From assembly GCA_036676295.1 (NCBI GenBank), contig JAKFDE010000016.1:1-64000 (forward strand): a stretch of DNA of 64,000 nucleotides, read 5' to 3'. Source of the stretch: UBA4416 sp036676295 (GTDB lineage Bacteria > Bacteroidota > Bacteroidia > B-17B0 > Aurantibacillaceae). Position 1 is the first letter of the stretch, and the number at the start of each line of letters is the position of its first letter. The notes below the pieces were generated by a model. The model saw only the letters and a program-made list of their open reading frames with translations, searched no databases and was not told where the DNA came from. Shown here piece by piece: positions 7,909 to 17,318 of the stretch. Both the position numbers and the translations under genes were made by a program.

Positions 7909-9228
7909 CTACAGAAACCCTACAAGTTTTTCGAGCTTAATTCCTCTTGAACCCTTTATTAATACAGTATAATTTTTTAGAGATTGGTTTTCAATAAATT
8001 GCATGGCTGCCTCACTGGTTTCAAAAAAAACAAATTGAGGAAAGTGTTCTTTTAATTCATAAAATAATTTACCAACTAACATTACATTTTCAATTTTTTC
8101 TGATGCTAAATGATCTAAAATTTTTTTATGCTCTTCAAAACTATATTCACCTAGCTCTAACATGTCACCTAATATGAAATATTTTTTTTCAAAAGGCTGT
8201 TTAATGAAATTTTGAACTGCCAAATTCATGCTGCTTGGATTAGCGTTATATGCATCTAATATCAATTTATTGTTTGCTGTTTTTTTTACCTGAGAACGAT
8301 TCATTTCAGGTATATAATTCCTCAAAGCATCGTTAATATCTGTTTCATTAACTTCAAAATAACTTCCTACACATACAGCGCATAATAAATTCATGAAATT
8401 ATACTGACCAAACATATGCGTTTTCACTAACGGTTGATTTTCCAATTCTCTCCCTTTCGTATTCCACTTAAACTCTACATATTCTGAATTCACAAACTGT
8501 TTACCATAAACATCAAACGCTTTATTATCGCCAAAACAAATTTTAGTAATACCGTTCGACATCTCCATTAACACTTGATCATTAGCATTAACAAAAAGTT
8601 TTCCATTTTTATTTTTAATATGTTTATACAATTCTCCTTTCCCTTTTTTTATTCCTTCTTCGCCACCAAATCCTTCTAAATGTGCTCTCCCGATATTGGT
8701 AATGATTCCATAATCCGGATCAGATAATTCACTCAATAAAGCGATTTCTCCCTGGTGGTTAGCACCCATCTCAACAATAGCTATTTCATGTTCATGTGTT
8801 AATGACAATAAAGTTAAAGGAACGCCAATATGATTGTTCAAATTACCTTGAGTTGCATAAGCATTAAACTTCTTAGATAAAACAGCAAACATTAATTCCT
8901 TATTGGTTGTTTTAGCATTACTTCCTGTAATCCCAATAATTGGAAATTTTAATTGTTGTCTATGATACTTAGATAGTTCTTGTAGAGCAACCAAAACATC
9001 AGCTACATATAAAATTGTTTTTTCATCGGCTATCTGGTCGTTATCAACTATAGCATACGAACAACCTTCTTCTATAGCTTTTTTAGCAAAAAGATTTGCG
9101 TCAAAATTATCTCCTTTCAAAGCAAAAAAGATGGCCCCTTTTTCCAACTTCCTGGTATCAGTAGTTATCTTTTGTTTACATTCAATAAACAATTTATATA
9201 ATTCGGTAATTGATGCGGTCTTCTTCAT
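7909..9228 (-). CDS. murF: UDP-N-acetylmuramoyl-tripeptide--D-alanyl-D-alanine ligase
   Basis: The 439-residue Mur ligase adds D-Ala-D-Ala to UDP-MurNAc-tripeptide, the last cytoplasmic step of peptidoglycan precursor synthesis. Visible are the N-terminal uridine-binding part (TDTRKLEKGAIFFALKGD), the ATP loop TGSNAKTTNK at 101-110, the EMGANHxGEI segment, and the C-terminal ligase domain (DAYNANPSSM, LGDMLELG, KGSRGIKLE). In the P-loop the usual Gly before Lys-Thr is Ala105, which is unusual for the GKT motif. The gene lies downstream of gldJ behind a terminator. Its own promoter is not obvious, so read-through may matter. Confidence 0.95.
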   Translation of the reverse strand: MKKTASITELYKLFIECKQKITTDTRKLEKGAIFFALKGDNFDANLFAKKAIEEGCSYAIVDNDQIADEKTILYVADVLVALQELSKYHRQQLKFPIIGITGSNAKTTNKELMFAVLSKKFNAYATQGNLNNHIGVPLTLLSLTHEHEIAIVEMGANHQGEIALLSELSDPDYGIITNIGRAHLEGFGGEEGIKKGKGELYKHIKNKNGKLFVNANDQVLMEMSNGITKICFGDNKAFDVYGKQFVNSEYVEFKWNTKGRELENQPLVKTHMFGQYNFMNLLCAVCVGSYFEVNETDINDALRNYIPEMNRSQVKKTANNKLILDAYNANPSSMNLAVQNFIKQPFEKKYFILGDMLELGEYSFEEHKKILDHLASEKIENVMLVGKLFYELKEHFPQFVFFETSEAAMQFIENQSLKNYTVLIKGSRGIKLEKLVGFL

Positions 9229-9236
9229 GGCTTAAA

Positions 9237-9275
9237 AATAAAAAGCCCCTTACCAATTGATAAGGGGCTTTGAGT
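9237..9275 (-). terminator. Terminator between gldJ and murF
   Basis: AAAGCCCCTTA (9242-9252) and TAAGGGGCTTT (9261-9271) make an 11-bp stem with an 8-nt loop. On the minus strand a T-rich tail follows, so it ends gldJ transcription before murF. Confidence 0.85.
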
Positions 9276-9291
9276 ATAGTTTTCAACAGAG

Positions 9292-10956
9292 TTATTTACC
9301 CATACCTACCGGGCTACCAACTCTTACCATTGCACATCTAAATCCAATGTGAGCGGTTGATTGTCTTTGATCTAAATAACGACGAGTTCCAGGATTTAAC
9401 CAATATGCTCTATCTCTCCAGCTACCGCCTTTATAAACACGAGCTTTGTCATTAATTAAAGATGTTTTTGCATATTCATACATTAATTTATCAGCTTTAT
9501 CTCCATAAGCATCTTCACCTTGCTCATAATATAAACTTGAATTAACATCTCCATCTAAATAACTGATATAATCTGAAGTTTTATAATTTCTTCTTTCATC
9601 TAAATTATCCGAAGCAATAGCCGAAGAAACTTCTCTCCATTTAACACGACCCGGGATATCTGATTTACCTTCAGCTGTAACGTTTTTATTTCCGTTCATT
9701 GCATCAACATCATTAGGTTGACCATTCATTGTTGTTAAAACGCTATCTGTTACTTCCGTTGTTTCTCCACTCACACCATGTGAACCCGGAGGGTTAACTT
9801 TATGTTTGAATTTTTGGAAAACAGGGCCATCAATATTTGTAGAAATAGTATTATCAGTACTATCTTTTACCTGAGTTACAAATACATTACCACGGAAAGG
9901 GCGGAACTCATCTGCATCTGTTGCAGTATTTGCTCTATAAACGTCCATTACCCATTCAGAAACGTTACCCGCCATATTATATAAACCGTAATCATTTGGC
10001 CAATAAGAATAAACCGGAGCAGTTACATCGGCATTATCATTTAAGAAACCTGCTGTACCCATCATATCACCATTTCCACGAACAAAGTTGGCGTTGATCT
10101 GACCAATATATTTATCATCAGAGTTACGAATACCGTGACCGTTCCAAGGATAAATTCTTCTGTCAGTGATACGTTCTCCAACAGTGTTACCAATTAAGCC
10201 ATAAGCTGCATATTCCCACTCAGCTTCAGTTGGTAGTCTGTATTTTGGTAAAAAGATACCATCTTCCATTCTAACATCTCTTTCTGGATTTTGTTCGTCA
10301 AATGAAGGTAATTTTTGTTTTAACTGACCTTGCCATTTTCCTGACAAATAAGCTTCTGTACTAAAATAATCCTGATCAGATGGATTTGGAACATGTTCCA
10401 ATAACCCTTCACGAATTAAAATAAACTCATTTACACGATCAGTTCTCCAAGCACAATATTCATTAGCTTGTAACCAGTTGATACCAACTACAGGATAATC
10501 TCTGTAGGCCGGATGACGTAAATAATACTCAACATAAGGTTCGTTATAAGCTAATTTCTCTCTCCAAACTAAAGTATCTGGCAATGCTTTATAGTAAATA
10601 TCCGGGAAAGTAGGACCAAATACACGACTTGTCCACCATAAATATTCCAGATATGCAAAATTACTAACTTCTGTTTCATCCATATAGAAAGAAGAAACCG
10701 TTACACGACGCGGAACATTATTCCATTCGTAAGTAACATCAGTTTCTGAACGTCCCATAGAAAAAGAACCACCTTCTATCAACACTAAACCAGGTCCGGT
10801 TTCTTGTTCTTCGTAAGGTACTTTCTCAAAACCACCATTATCCGGGTCATTATATGACCATCCGGTTGTGCTAGAACGCTCTGGAGCACAAGATACAGCA
10901 AGAACAGATAATATAATTGCTAGTGATTTACGGCTTTTAATGAAATTGAACTTCAT
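9292..10956 (-). CDS. gldJ: Gliding motility / T9SS lipoprotein GldJ
   Basis: The 554-residue lipoprotein has a signal ending in LAVSC, with Cys23 as the lipidation site. The rest is a long formylglycine-generating-enzyme-like (SUMF1) fold starting at about residue 57 (LVLIEGGSFSMGRSETDV). It includes RLPTEAEWEYAAYG, MAGNVSEWVMDVYR and the closing KGGSWRDRAYWLNPGTRRY and IGFRCAMVR. The N-terminal GPGLVLIEGG and NNVPRRVTVSSFYMDETEV segments match GldJ rather than GldK. GldJ is an outer-membrane-associated lipoprotein needed for gliding and for stability of the GldK ring in flavobacteria. It follows a PorP/SprF-like gene by 58 bp, probably in one transcript. Confidence 0.93.
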   Translation of the reverse strand: MKFNFIKSRKSLAIILSVLAVSCAPERSSTTGWSYNDPDNGGFEKVPYEEQETGPGLVLIEGGSFSMGRSETDVTYEWNNVPRRVTVSSFYMDETEVSNFAYLEYLWWTSRVFGPTFPDIYYKALPDTLVWREKLAYNEPYVEYYLRHPAYRDYPVVGINWLQANEYCAWRTDRVNEFILIREGLLEHVPNPSDQDYFSTEAYLSGKWQGQLKQKLPSFDEQNPERDVRMEDGIFLPKYRLPTEAEWEYAAYGLIGNTVGERITDRRIYPWNGHGIRNSDDKYIGQINANFVRGNGDMMGTAGFLNDNADVTAPVYSYWPNDYGLYNMAGNVSEWVMDVYRANTATDADEFRPFRGNVFVTQVKDSTDNTISTNIDGPVFQKFKHKVNPPGSHGVSGETTEVTDSVLTTMNGQPNDVDAMNGNKNVTAEGKSDIPGRVKWREVSSAIASDNLDERRNYKTSDYISYLDGDVNSSLYYEQGEDAYGDKADKLMYEYAKTSLINDKARVYKGGSWRDRAYWLNPGTRRYLDQRQSTAHIGFRCAMVRVGSPVGMGK

Positions 10957-11014
10957 GTTTTTATGTTTATTTAAGGCTATAACGTAAGATTAATAAAAAG
11001 GTTACAAATTATTT

Positions 11015-11968
11015 TTAGAAAGATGGGCAACTAATGGTTCGGTATTTCTTTTTCTTAGGGCGACACTCGAACTGAATTTGCATTGAAATTTCGTGTGAAC
11101 CGGCAGTGTTACTTGCTAATTTAGAGATAGTTACATCATAACTATACCCTACTTTAAAATGATCGGTTTGTAATCCTAATAACACAATAAAGGCGTCAGA
11201 ATTACGATACCATAAACCTCCAACAAAAGAACCACGAACAAAATATAATCCTAAATTAAGTTGGGTAAAGTTTTGTTGTTGCTGAAACAACACATTTGGC
11301 GATATATAAGACTCATTACCTTTTTCTAATGGAATAATTGCACCGGCATGACCAGTAATTTTCATTGGTAATTTAGCAGGCCCTTGTAAGCCCTCTTCTG
11401 GTTGAGTAATATGATTAGCTGCAAATCCAACAAAATAACGTTTGCTATATCCTAAAACCCCGGCTGAAAAATCTAAATTAGATTTGTTTTGAGAAGGAAT
11501 AATTTCATTAGTATTCCAGACAAATCCTCTACGAGCATCAATCATATCGCCGAAATTTAATTTTGTACGATCTAATGATTTTTGAAAAAATCCTGCTTGT
11601 AATCCCATTTTAATTGAAAATTCACGGGTTACAGGTAATAAATATGAATAAACTAAGCTAGCACTAGTAGTTTTTAAAGTACCTCTGGCTTGATCATCTT
11701 GAGTAACTAATAAACCTAAACCACCGCTGATCGCATCAATGTGCTGATCATAAGAAGCACTATACGTTACATAAGTTCCTGAAATATTAGGCCACTGATT
11801 ACGGTAATTCATACAAATTCGCGGGCAGCGAGCCGTTCCTGCAAAGGCAGGGTTTAAATATAACGGGTTAGCGTAGAACTGAGTAAACTGAGGGTCTTGA
11901 GCTTGTAAATCTTGCCAAATGCCAGTAATACAAAGGGTTATAAGTAGTGGTATAAGTTTCTTCGCCAT
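11015..11968 (-). CDS. PorP/SprF family type IX secretion membrane protein
   Basis: This 317-residue outer membrane protein starts with a signal peptide (cleavage near LQAQ) followed by DPQFTQFYANPLYLNPAFAGT, the hallmark N-terminus of PorP/SprF proteins. The remainder is amphipathic beta-barrel sequence. Family members work with T9SS components or with specific cargo carrying type B sorting domains. It is transcribed with gldJ and away from porU. Since the genome may hold several paralogues, the precise partner is not known and I give no symbol. Confidence 0.9.
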   Translation of the reverse strand: MAKKLIPLLITLCITGIWQDLQAQDPQFTQFYANPLYLNPAFAGTARCPRICMNYRNQWPNISGTYVTYSASYDQHIDAISGGLGLLVTQDDQARGTLKTTSASLVYSYLLPVTREFSIKMGLQAGFFQKSLDRTKLNFGDMIDARRGFVWNTNEIIPSQNKSNLDFSAGVLGYSKRYFVGFAANHITQPEEGLQGPAKLPMKITGHAGAIIPLEKGNESYISPNVLFQQQQNFTQLNLGLYFVRGSFVGGLWYRNSDAFIVLLGLQTDHFKVGYSYDVTISKLASNTAGSHEISMQIQFECRPKKKKYRTISCPSF

Positions 11969-12002
11969 GTAATTTTTTTTACTGAAAATCTTTTCCTAAA
12001 GA

Positions 12003-12010
12003 CAAATATA
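12003..12010 (-). promoter_or_regulatory. Promoter -7 element of porP-gldJ
   Basis: TATATTTG on the minus strand matches TAnnTTTG exactly and leaves a leader of roughly 30 nt to the ATG at 11968. It lies in the 132-bp region shared with the divergent porU gene. Confidence 0.5.
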
Positions 12011-12100
12011 ACAGTCTGTTTTGAAAATAAAAATTTTTATGCAACAATATTTTATTTTCTTTGCCGTTTTTAGTACTATAAACATTTATAATCCTTGAAA

Positions 12101-15100
12101 ATGCGATTTTCATACAAATTAATTTTAATAATACTACTCACTAACGGCTCAACTATTTTTTCTCAGATAGTTAAGCAATACGCTTCCAAAAATATAGCTT
12201 CTGCCACAAAAAATATTTTTTTAGAAAACACGCATCGTGATGTTGAAAAACAAAACTTACCTTATTTTTTACACCATACTTTTTTAAATGGCCCTTCTAT
12301 TCCTGAATTTAAAATAGAGAATATTTTAACCAGAGAATTAAACGTAAATGAATTAGAAAAAATCTCTGAATTCAAACAACAGATCACTGCAAATTTTGAA
12401 TCATCTGTATCATATGGAATATCATCTCATCAAAATATAGTTTATCAAAAAATAGTTCCTATTCGTTTAAATATTCAAAGTAATAAATATGAATATTTGG
12501 AAAGCTATACGCCTGTTTGGGATTTTGAAAAAAATACTAATTCAATCCCTTTATCATCATTAAAAAAAAATGCAAAAACTGCAACTGCTAATAGTTCGGT
12601 TTTAGCTACAGGGAAATGGTATAAAGTAGGTGTTACAAAAGATGGTATCTATAAAATGGACAAAGCCTTTTTGACAACTTTAGGGATTGATATAACTTCT
12701 GTTGATCCAAGAAACATTAGAGTTTATGGTAACGGTGGAAAACTAATGCCTGAAAAAAATTCTGTTTTCAGATATGATGATTTACAAGAAAATGCCATTT
12801 CAATTATTGGCGAAAATGATGGTGTTTTTAATGATACGGATTACATTCTTTTTTATGGTCAAAGTACAGATAGTTGGAAACATAAAGCTGGTTCAATTAT
12901 GCCTTTTGAACACAACATCCATTATTACAGCGATACTTCTTTTTATTTTATTACAGCTGATTTAGGAACTGGTAAACGCGTTTTACAACAAAACTCTTTA
13001 CCAAATGCGCCTAATAAAACAACCAGTACTCAGGATTACTTTGGATTTCATGAACTAAATGCCACTAACGTTGTCAAAAGCGGAAAAAATTTTTTTGGAG
13101 AAAAATTCGACTTTAATAATTCTTACTCCTTTTCATTTAATATTCCCGATGCTGTAATTTCAGATAGCGTATACGTAAGTGCAGGTGCTTTATCCAGAAG
13201 CGATATAACCTCATCGTACATGGTTAATTTTAATGGCAGTTCATTTACCTTTACCTGTCAAAACACAACGACAAGCTCTTACATAGCGCCTGTAGGCTTT
13301 CCTGGATATGGATCAAAAGGAGGGATATTAAATTCCAATTTTTTAGGCATTTCTGTTACTAAATTAACGGCTGCTGCAACAGGTTGGTTAGATAATGTTG
13401 AATTTAATTGCAGAAGAAATCTGGTTTTCACTAAATCTCAATTTAATTTCAGAGACAGAAGAGTTGTAGGTGGGCCGGGGACATTTGCTCAATACTCTAT
13501 TACCAATAATTATTCTTTAATGCCAACTATATGGGATGTTACTAATGCTTTAAATCCATACAGCCAAACTTACAACACATCAGGCAACATCTTAAGTTAT
13601 ACTTCAACTTCAGATTCATTAAAAGAATTTTGTGTGTTTACTGATAACGAAACTTATTTACCAACCATTTACGGAAACATTCCAAATCAAAATTTACATG
13701 CAGTTCAACAAGCTGACTTTGTGATTGTAACACACCCTTTATTTATGGATGAAGCTATGCGAATTGCAACACTTCATCAAACTGTGGATAGTTTAACTTA
13801 TGTAGTAGCAACTACGCAGCAGGTATATAACGAATTTTCGTCCGGCACTCCTGATATTGGTGGCATCCGTGATTTTGTAAAAATGCTTTATAAAAGACCT
13901 ACTGATCCTAATTTGGCTACTAAATATTTATTGTTGTTAGGAGATGGCTCCTACAAAAATAAAGACATTACTACGCCCGGCAATAGTGCTTTAATTCCAA
14001 CTCATCAAACAGATGATTCCTGGACCTACACAAACTCATTTGTAAGCGATGATTATTTTGCGATGATGGATGATAATGAAGGAGATCTGATAGCAGGTGA
14101 TTTGGTTGATATAGGTGTTGGTCGATTTCCTGTAAGAACAAAAGGCGAAGCGCAAGGAGTTACAGCAAAAATTGAAAATTATTATAAACTAAATTATAGT
14201 TTTGATGTTAATGCCAATGAATCCTCTTGTGTTGTTTCTTCCAGTGAATTTCCTCAAGGAGATTGGAGAAATTGGGTTTGTTTTGTTGCTGACGACGAAG
14301 ATAACAACGAACATCAATCTCAGGCAAACTCGCTAGCCAATATGGTTTACAATAACCAAAAAGAATATAATGTGGATAAAATCTTTGTTGATTCCTATGT
14401 ACAAGAGTCTACGCCTGGAGGAGACAGATATCCGGATGCGGTTAATGATATTAATCGAAGAATGGATAGAGGTTGTTTGATTTTTAATTATACCGGACAT
14501 GGAGGAGAAATAGGATTAGGTGCTGAAAGAATTGTAGAAGTTCCTCAAATTTTAAATTGGAAGAACAGTAATAATTTACCCTTAATGGTAACAGCAACCT
14601 GTGAGTTTGCCAGATTTGATGATCCGGACAGAACATCTGCCGGTGAGTATTGTTTTTTAAATGATAAAGGTGGTGCCATAAGTTTAATGACTACTGTTCG
14701 TTTAGCATTTTCAACATTAAACTTTTCATTAAACACGGCCTTCTTTAATCATGCTTTAGTTCCCATGAGCAATGGAAAAATGCCGCACATTGGTGACTTA
14801 TACAGGTTAACTAAAATTGATATTGGCTTTAATCCACAATACACCAACTTTGTAATATTAGGAGATCCTGCCTTGAGATTAGCCTATCCGCAACAAAATG
14901 TTTATACATCTACGATCAATTCTCAAAGCCTCTCGCCTACTTCAAGCGATACCTTAAATGCATTATCAAAAATTACCATTACAGGTTTTGTTGGAGATAA
15001 AAACGGAAATAAATTAACCTCATTTAATGGTGTAGTCTTTCCGAGTGTATTTGATAAAGCGAATACCATAACCACTCTTAACAATGATGGTAACTCTCCT

Positions 15101-15976
15101 GTAACAACTTTTCTTTTACAAAAAAATATCATTTACAAAGGAAAATCTCAGGTCGTAAATGGCGATTTTTCATTTACCTTTTTAGTTCCAAAAGATATCT
15201 CTTACAATTTTGATAAAGGCAAAATCAGTTATTATGCCCATAATGGTATAAACGATGCGCATGGTTATTACGATAAAATTATTATTGGTGGTTCTAATCC
15301 AAATGCAATAGTTGATAACCAGGGTCCTGTTATTAATTTATACTTAAATGATGAGAAATTTGTAGCCGGAGGAACAACTAACGAAAATCCTAAAATTTAT
15401 GCGCGTGTTTCTGATTCCAGCGGTATAAACACTATTGGTACAGGCATCGGGCATGATGTTGTTGCCATATTAGATGAAAACAGCAGTAAACCTTATGTTT
15501 TAAATGATTTTTATACGGCTGATCTAAATACCTATCAATCCGGTAAGATCCGATATCCATTTAATGAGCTTCCTGAAGGAGTACATCGCTTGAGTTTAAA
15601 GGTTTGGGATGTACAAAACAATTCCTCAACATCCTATACTGATTTTTTAGTGGCAAAACAGGCCGAATTGGCTCTTTCTCACATTTTGAACTATCCCAAT
15701 CCATTTACCACCAAAACAAAATTTTTCATCGAACACAATCAATGTTGTACCACTTTAAAAGTGCTGATCCAAGTCTATACAATATCAGGAAAAGTGGTAA
15801 AATCAATAAATGCCACAATAAATAATGAAGGGTTTCGTTATGATGGTATAGAATGGGATGGGAAAGATGAATTTGGCGATAAATTGGCTCGAGGGGTATA
15901 TATTTACCGAGTGTCTGTTAGTGACAATTCAAAGAAAAAATCAGAAAAAATAGAAAAATTGGTAATTCTAAATTAA
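12101..15976 (+). CDS. porU: Type IX secretion system sortase PorU
   Basis: This is a large secreted C25 (gingipain-type) cysteine protease of 1291 residues from the ATG at 12101; a TTG two codons earlier is less likely. The signal peptide is at the start. The catalytic domain contains LLLGDGSYKN, VGRFPVRT, the His motif NYTGHGGE (His about 800) and TATCEFARF (Cys about 834). The C-terminal end (NYPNPFTTKT, IEWDGKDEFGDKLARGVYIYRV) is a sorting-domain-like fold. PorU removes the C-terminal signal of T9SS cargo at the cell surface and attaches A-LPS where present. porV follows after 39 bp, as is standard. Confidence 0.95.
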   Translation: MRFSYKLILIILLTNGSTIFSQIVKQYASKNIASATKNIFLENTHRDVEKQNLPYFLHHTFLNGPSIPEFKIENILTRELNVNELEKISEFKQQITANFESSVSYGISSHQNIVYQKIVPIRLNIQSNKYEYLESYTPVWDFEKNTNSIPLSSLKKNAKTATANSSVLATGKWYKVGVTKDGIYKMDKAFLTTLGIDITSVDPRNIRVYGNGGKLMPEKNSVFRYDDLQENAISIIGENDGVFNDTDYILFYGQSTDSWKHKAGSIMPFEHNIHYYSDTSFYFITADLGTGKRVLQQNSLPNAPNKTTSTQDYFGFHELNATNVVKSGKNFFGEKFDFNNSYSFSFNIPDAVISDSVYVSAGALSRSDITSSYMVNFNGSSFTFTCQNTTTSSYIAPVGFPGYGSKGGILNSNFLGISVTKLTAAATGWLDNVEFNCRRNLVFTKSQFNFRDRRVVGGPGTFAQYSITNNYSLMPTIWDVTNALNPYSQTYNTSGNILSYTSTSDSLKEFCVFTDNETYLPTIYGNIPNQNLHAVQQADFVIVTHPLFMDEAMRIATLHQTVDSLTYVVATTQQVYNEFSSGTPDIGGIRDFVKMLYKRPTDPNLATKYLLLLGDGSYKNKDITTPGNSALIPTHQTDDSWTYTNSFVSDDYFAMMDDNEGDLIAGDLVDIGVGRFPVRTKGEAQGVTAKIENYYKLNYSFDVNANESSCVVSSSEFPQGDWRNWVCFVADDEDNNEHQSQANSLANMVYNNQKEYNVDKIFVDSYVQESTPGGDRYPDAVNDINRRMDRGCLIFNYTGHGGEIGLGAERIVEVPQILNWKNSNNLPLMVTATCEFARFDDPDRTSAGEYCFLNDKGGAISLMTTVRLAFSTLNFSLNTAFFNHALVPMSNGKMPHIGDLYRLTKIDIGFNPQYTNFVILGDPALRLAYPQQNVYTSTINSQSLSPTSSDTLNALSKITITGFVGDKNGNKLTSFNGVVFPSVFDKANTITTLNNDGNSPVTTFLLQKNIIYKGKSQVVNGDFSFTFLVPKDISYNFDKGKISYYAHNGINDAHGYYDKIIIGGSNPNAIVDNQGPVINLYLNDEKFVAGGTTNENPKIYARVSDSSGINTIGTGIGHDVVAILDENSSKPYVLNDFYTADLNTYQSGKIRYPFNELPEGVHRLSLKVWDVQNNSSTSYTDFLVAKQAELALSHILNYPNPFTTKTKFFIEHNQCCTTLKVLIQVYTISGKVVKSINATINNEGFRYDGIEWDGKDEFGDKLARGVYIYRVSVSDNSKKKSEKIEKLVILN

Positions 15977-16015
15977 TTATATCTTTGAATCCTCTTTTTA
16001 GAAAAGAAATATACA

Positions 16016-17266
16016 ATGCAAAAACGAATTTTAGGAACTATTGGAGTGGGGATAATTTTATCCTCTAAGGCATTAGCGCAATCTAGTACCGCATCCAGCT
16101 CATTATCTACACAAGAATTAAGCGGAAGAGTAAATACAATTACTACCGCTGTTCCATTTTTATTAATTTGTCCCGATTCAAGACAAGGCGGCATGGGCGA
16201 AGTTGGTGCAGCTACACCTGCCGATGCTAATAGTATTCATTGGAATGCTGCAAAAATGGCCTTTGCCGAAAAGAAAACCGGTGCTGGTATTTCTGTTACG
16301 CCTTGGTTACGACAATTAGTACCGGACATTTATTTATATTATGTTTCCGGTTATACTAAAATTAGTAAAACACAAGCTATTGGAGCCTCTTTACGTTATT
16401 TCTCTTTAGGGAATATTACATTTACAGATATAGTTGGTAATACAACCGGTCAATTCAGGCCAAATGAATTTGCTGTTGATTTAGCTTATTCACAAAAACT
16501 TTCTGAAACGTTTTCAGCAGGTATTGCCATGCGTTACATCCGTTCTAATTTAACCGGCAATTATACTTTAAGTAACGGACAAGCAACTCGCCCGGGTCAA
16601 ACAGGAGCTGTTGATGTTGGTTTATACTACCAATCAAAAAAAATAGAAGTAGGTGGTAAAAAAGCTAAAGCTACGGCCGGATTAGCCATTACTAACATTG
16701 GTGCTAAAATTTCTTACTCTGTAAAAAAAGATTTTATTCCTATTAATTTACGTTTAGGTGCTGGTTTAAAAATGGACATTGACGACTATAATACATTTGG
16801 TATTTATGGCGATGTAAATAAATTGTTGGTTCCTACGCCTCCTGTGTATTTAAAAACTGTTGCAGGAAGTGATTCTATTAATTCTTCAACAAACGAAAAA
16901 ATTATAGTATCCGGAAAAGATCCTAATGTGCCAATTGCAAAAGGCATGTTGCAATCTTTTAACGATGCACCAGGTGGTGGAAGCGAAGAATTAAAAGAAA
17001 TTAATTACAGCGTAGGTTTTGAATATTGGTATGCAAAAACGTTTGCAGTACGTGCCGGTTATTTTAATGAAGCAAAAACAAAAGGGAACCGTAAATTCTT
17101 TACTGCAGGTATTGGTTTAAGATATAATGTATTTGGTTTAGATATGGCTTATCTGATTCCTATAACACAACGTAATCCTTTACAAAACACATTACGTTTT
17201 ACTTTATCGTTTGATTTTGACGCCTTTAAAGATCAAAACAAAGACACACCAAAACCAACTGAATAA
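16016..17266 (+). CDS. porV: Type IX secretion outer membrane protein PorV (LptO)
   Basis: The 416-residue protein starts with a signal peptide (ending near KALAQ). It then has the conserved PorV entry FLLICPDSRQGGMGEVGAATPADANSI, broken here as FLLICPDSRQ, GGMGEVG and ATPADANSIHWN, and a FadL-like 14-strand barrel. PorV binds the C-terminal signals of secreted proteins and delivers them from the SprA translocon to PorU. Its position directly after porU on the same strand supports co-transcription, and a strong terminator follows. Confidence 0.95.
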   Translation: MQKRILGTIGVGIILSSKALAQSSTASSSLSTQELSGRVNTITTAVPFLLICPDSRQGGMGEVGAATPADANSIHWNAAKMAFAEKKTGAGISVTPWLRQLVPDIYLYYVSGYTKISKTQAIGASLRYFSLGNITFTDIVGNTTGQFRPNEFAVDLAYSQKLSETFSAGIAMRYIRSNLTGNYTLSNGQATRPGQTGAVDVGLYYQSKKIEVGGKKAKATAGLAITNIGAKISYSVKKDFIPINLRLGAGLKMDIDDYNTFGIYGDVNKLLVPTPPVYLKTVAGSDSINSSTNEKIIVSGKDPNVPIAKGMLQSFNDAPGGGSEELKEINYSVGFEYWYAKTFAVRAGYFNEAKTKGNRKFFTAGIGLRYNVFGLDMAYLIPITQRNPLQNTLRFTLSFDFDAFKDQNKDTPKPTE

Positions 17267-17270
17267 AAAC

Positions 17271-17305
17271 AAAAAAAGTCTCGTTAATTAACGAGACTTT
17301 TTTTT
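17271..17305. terminator. Bidirectional terminator
   Basis: AAGTCTCGTT and AACGAGACTT form a perfect stem flanked by A and T runs. It ends porV on the plus strand and proline dehydrogenase on the minus strand. Confidence 0.9.
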
Positions 17306-17318
17306 GAAATTATTTTTA

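Noticed and set aside
12095..12100. TTG two codons before the porU ATG as start
   Set aside because: ATG at 12101 is immediately available and gives a normal signal peptide.
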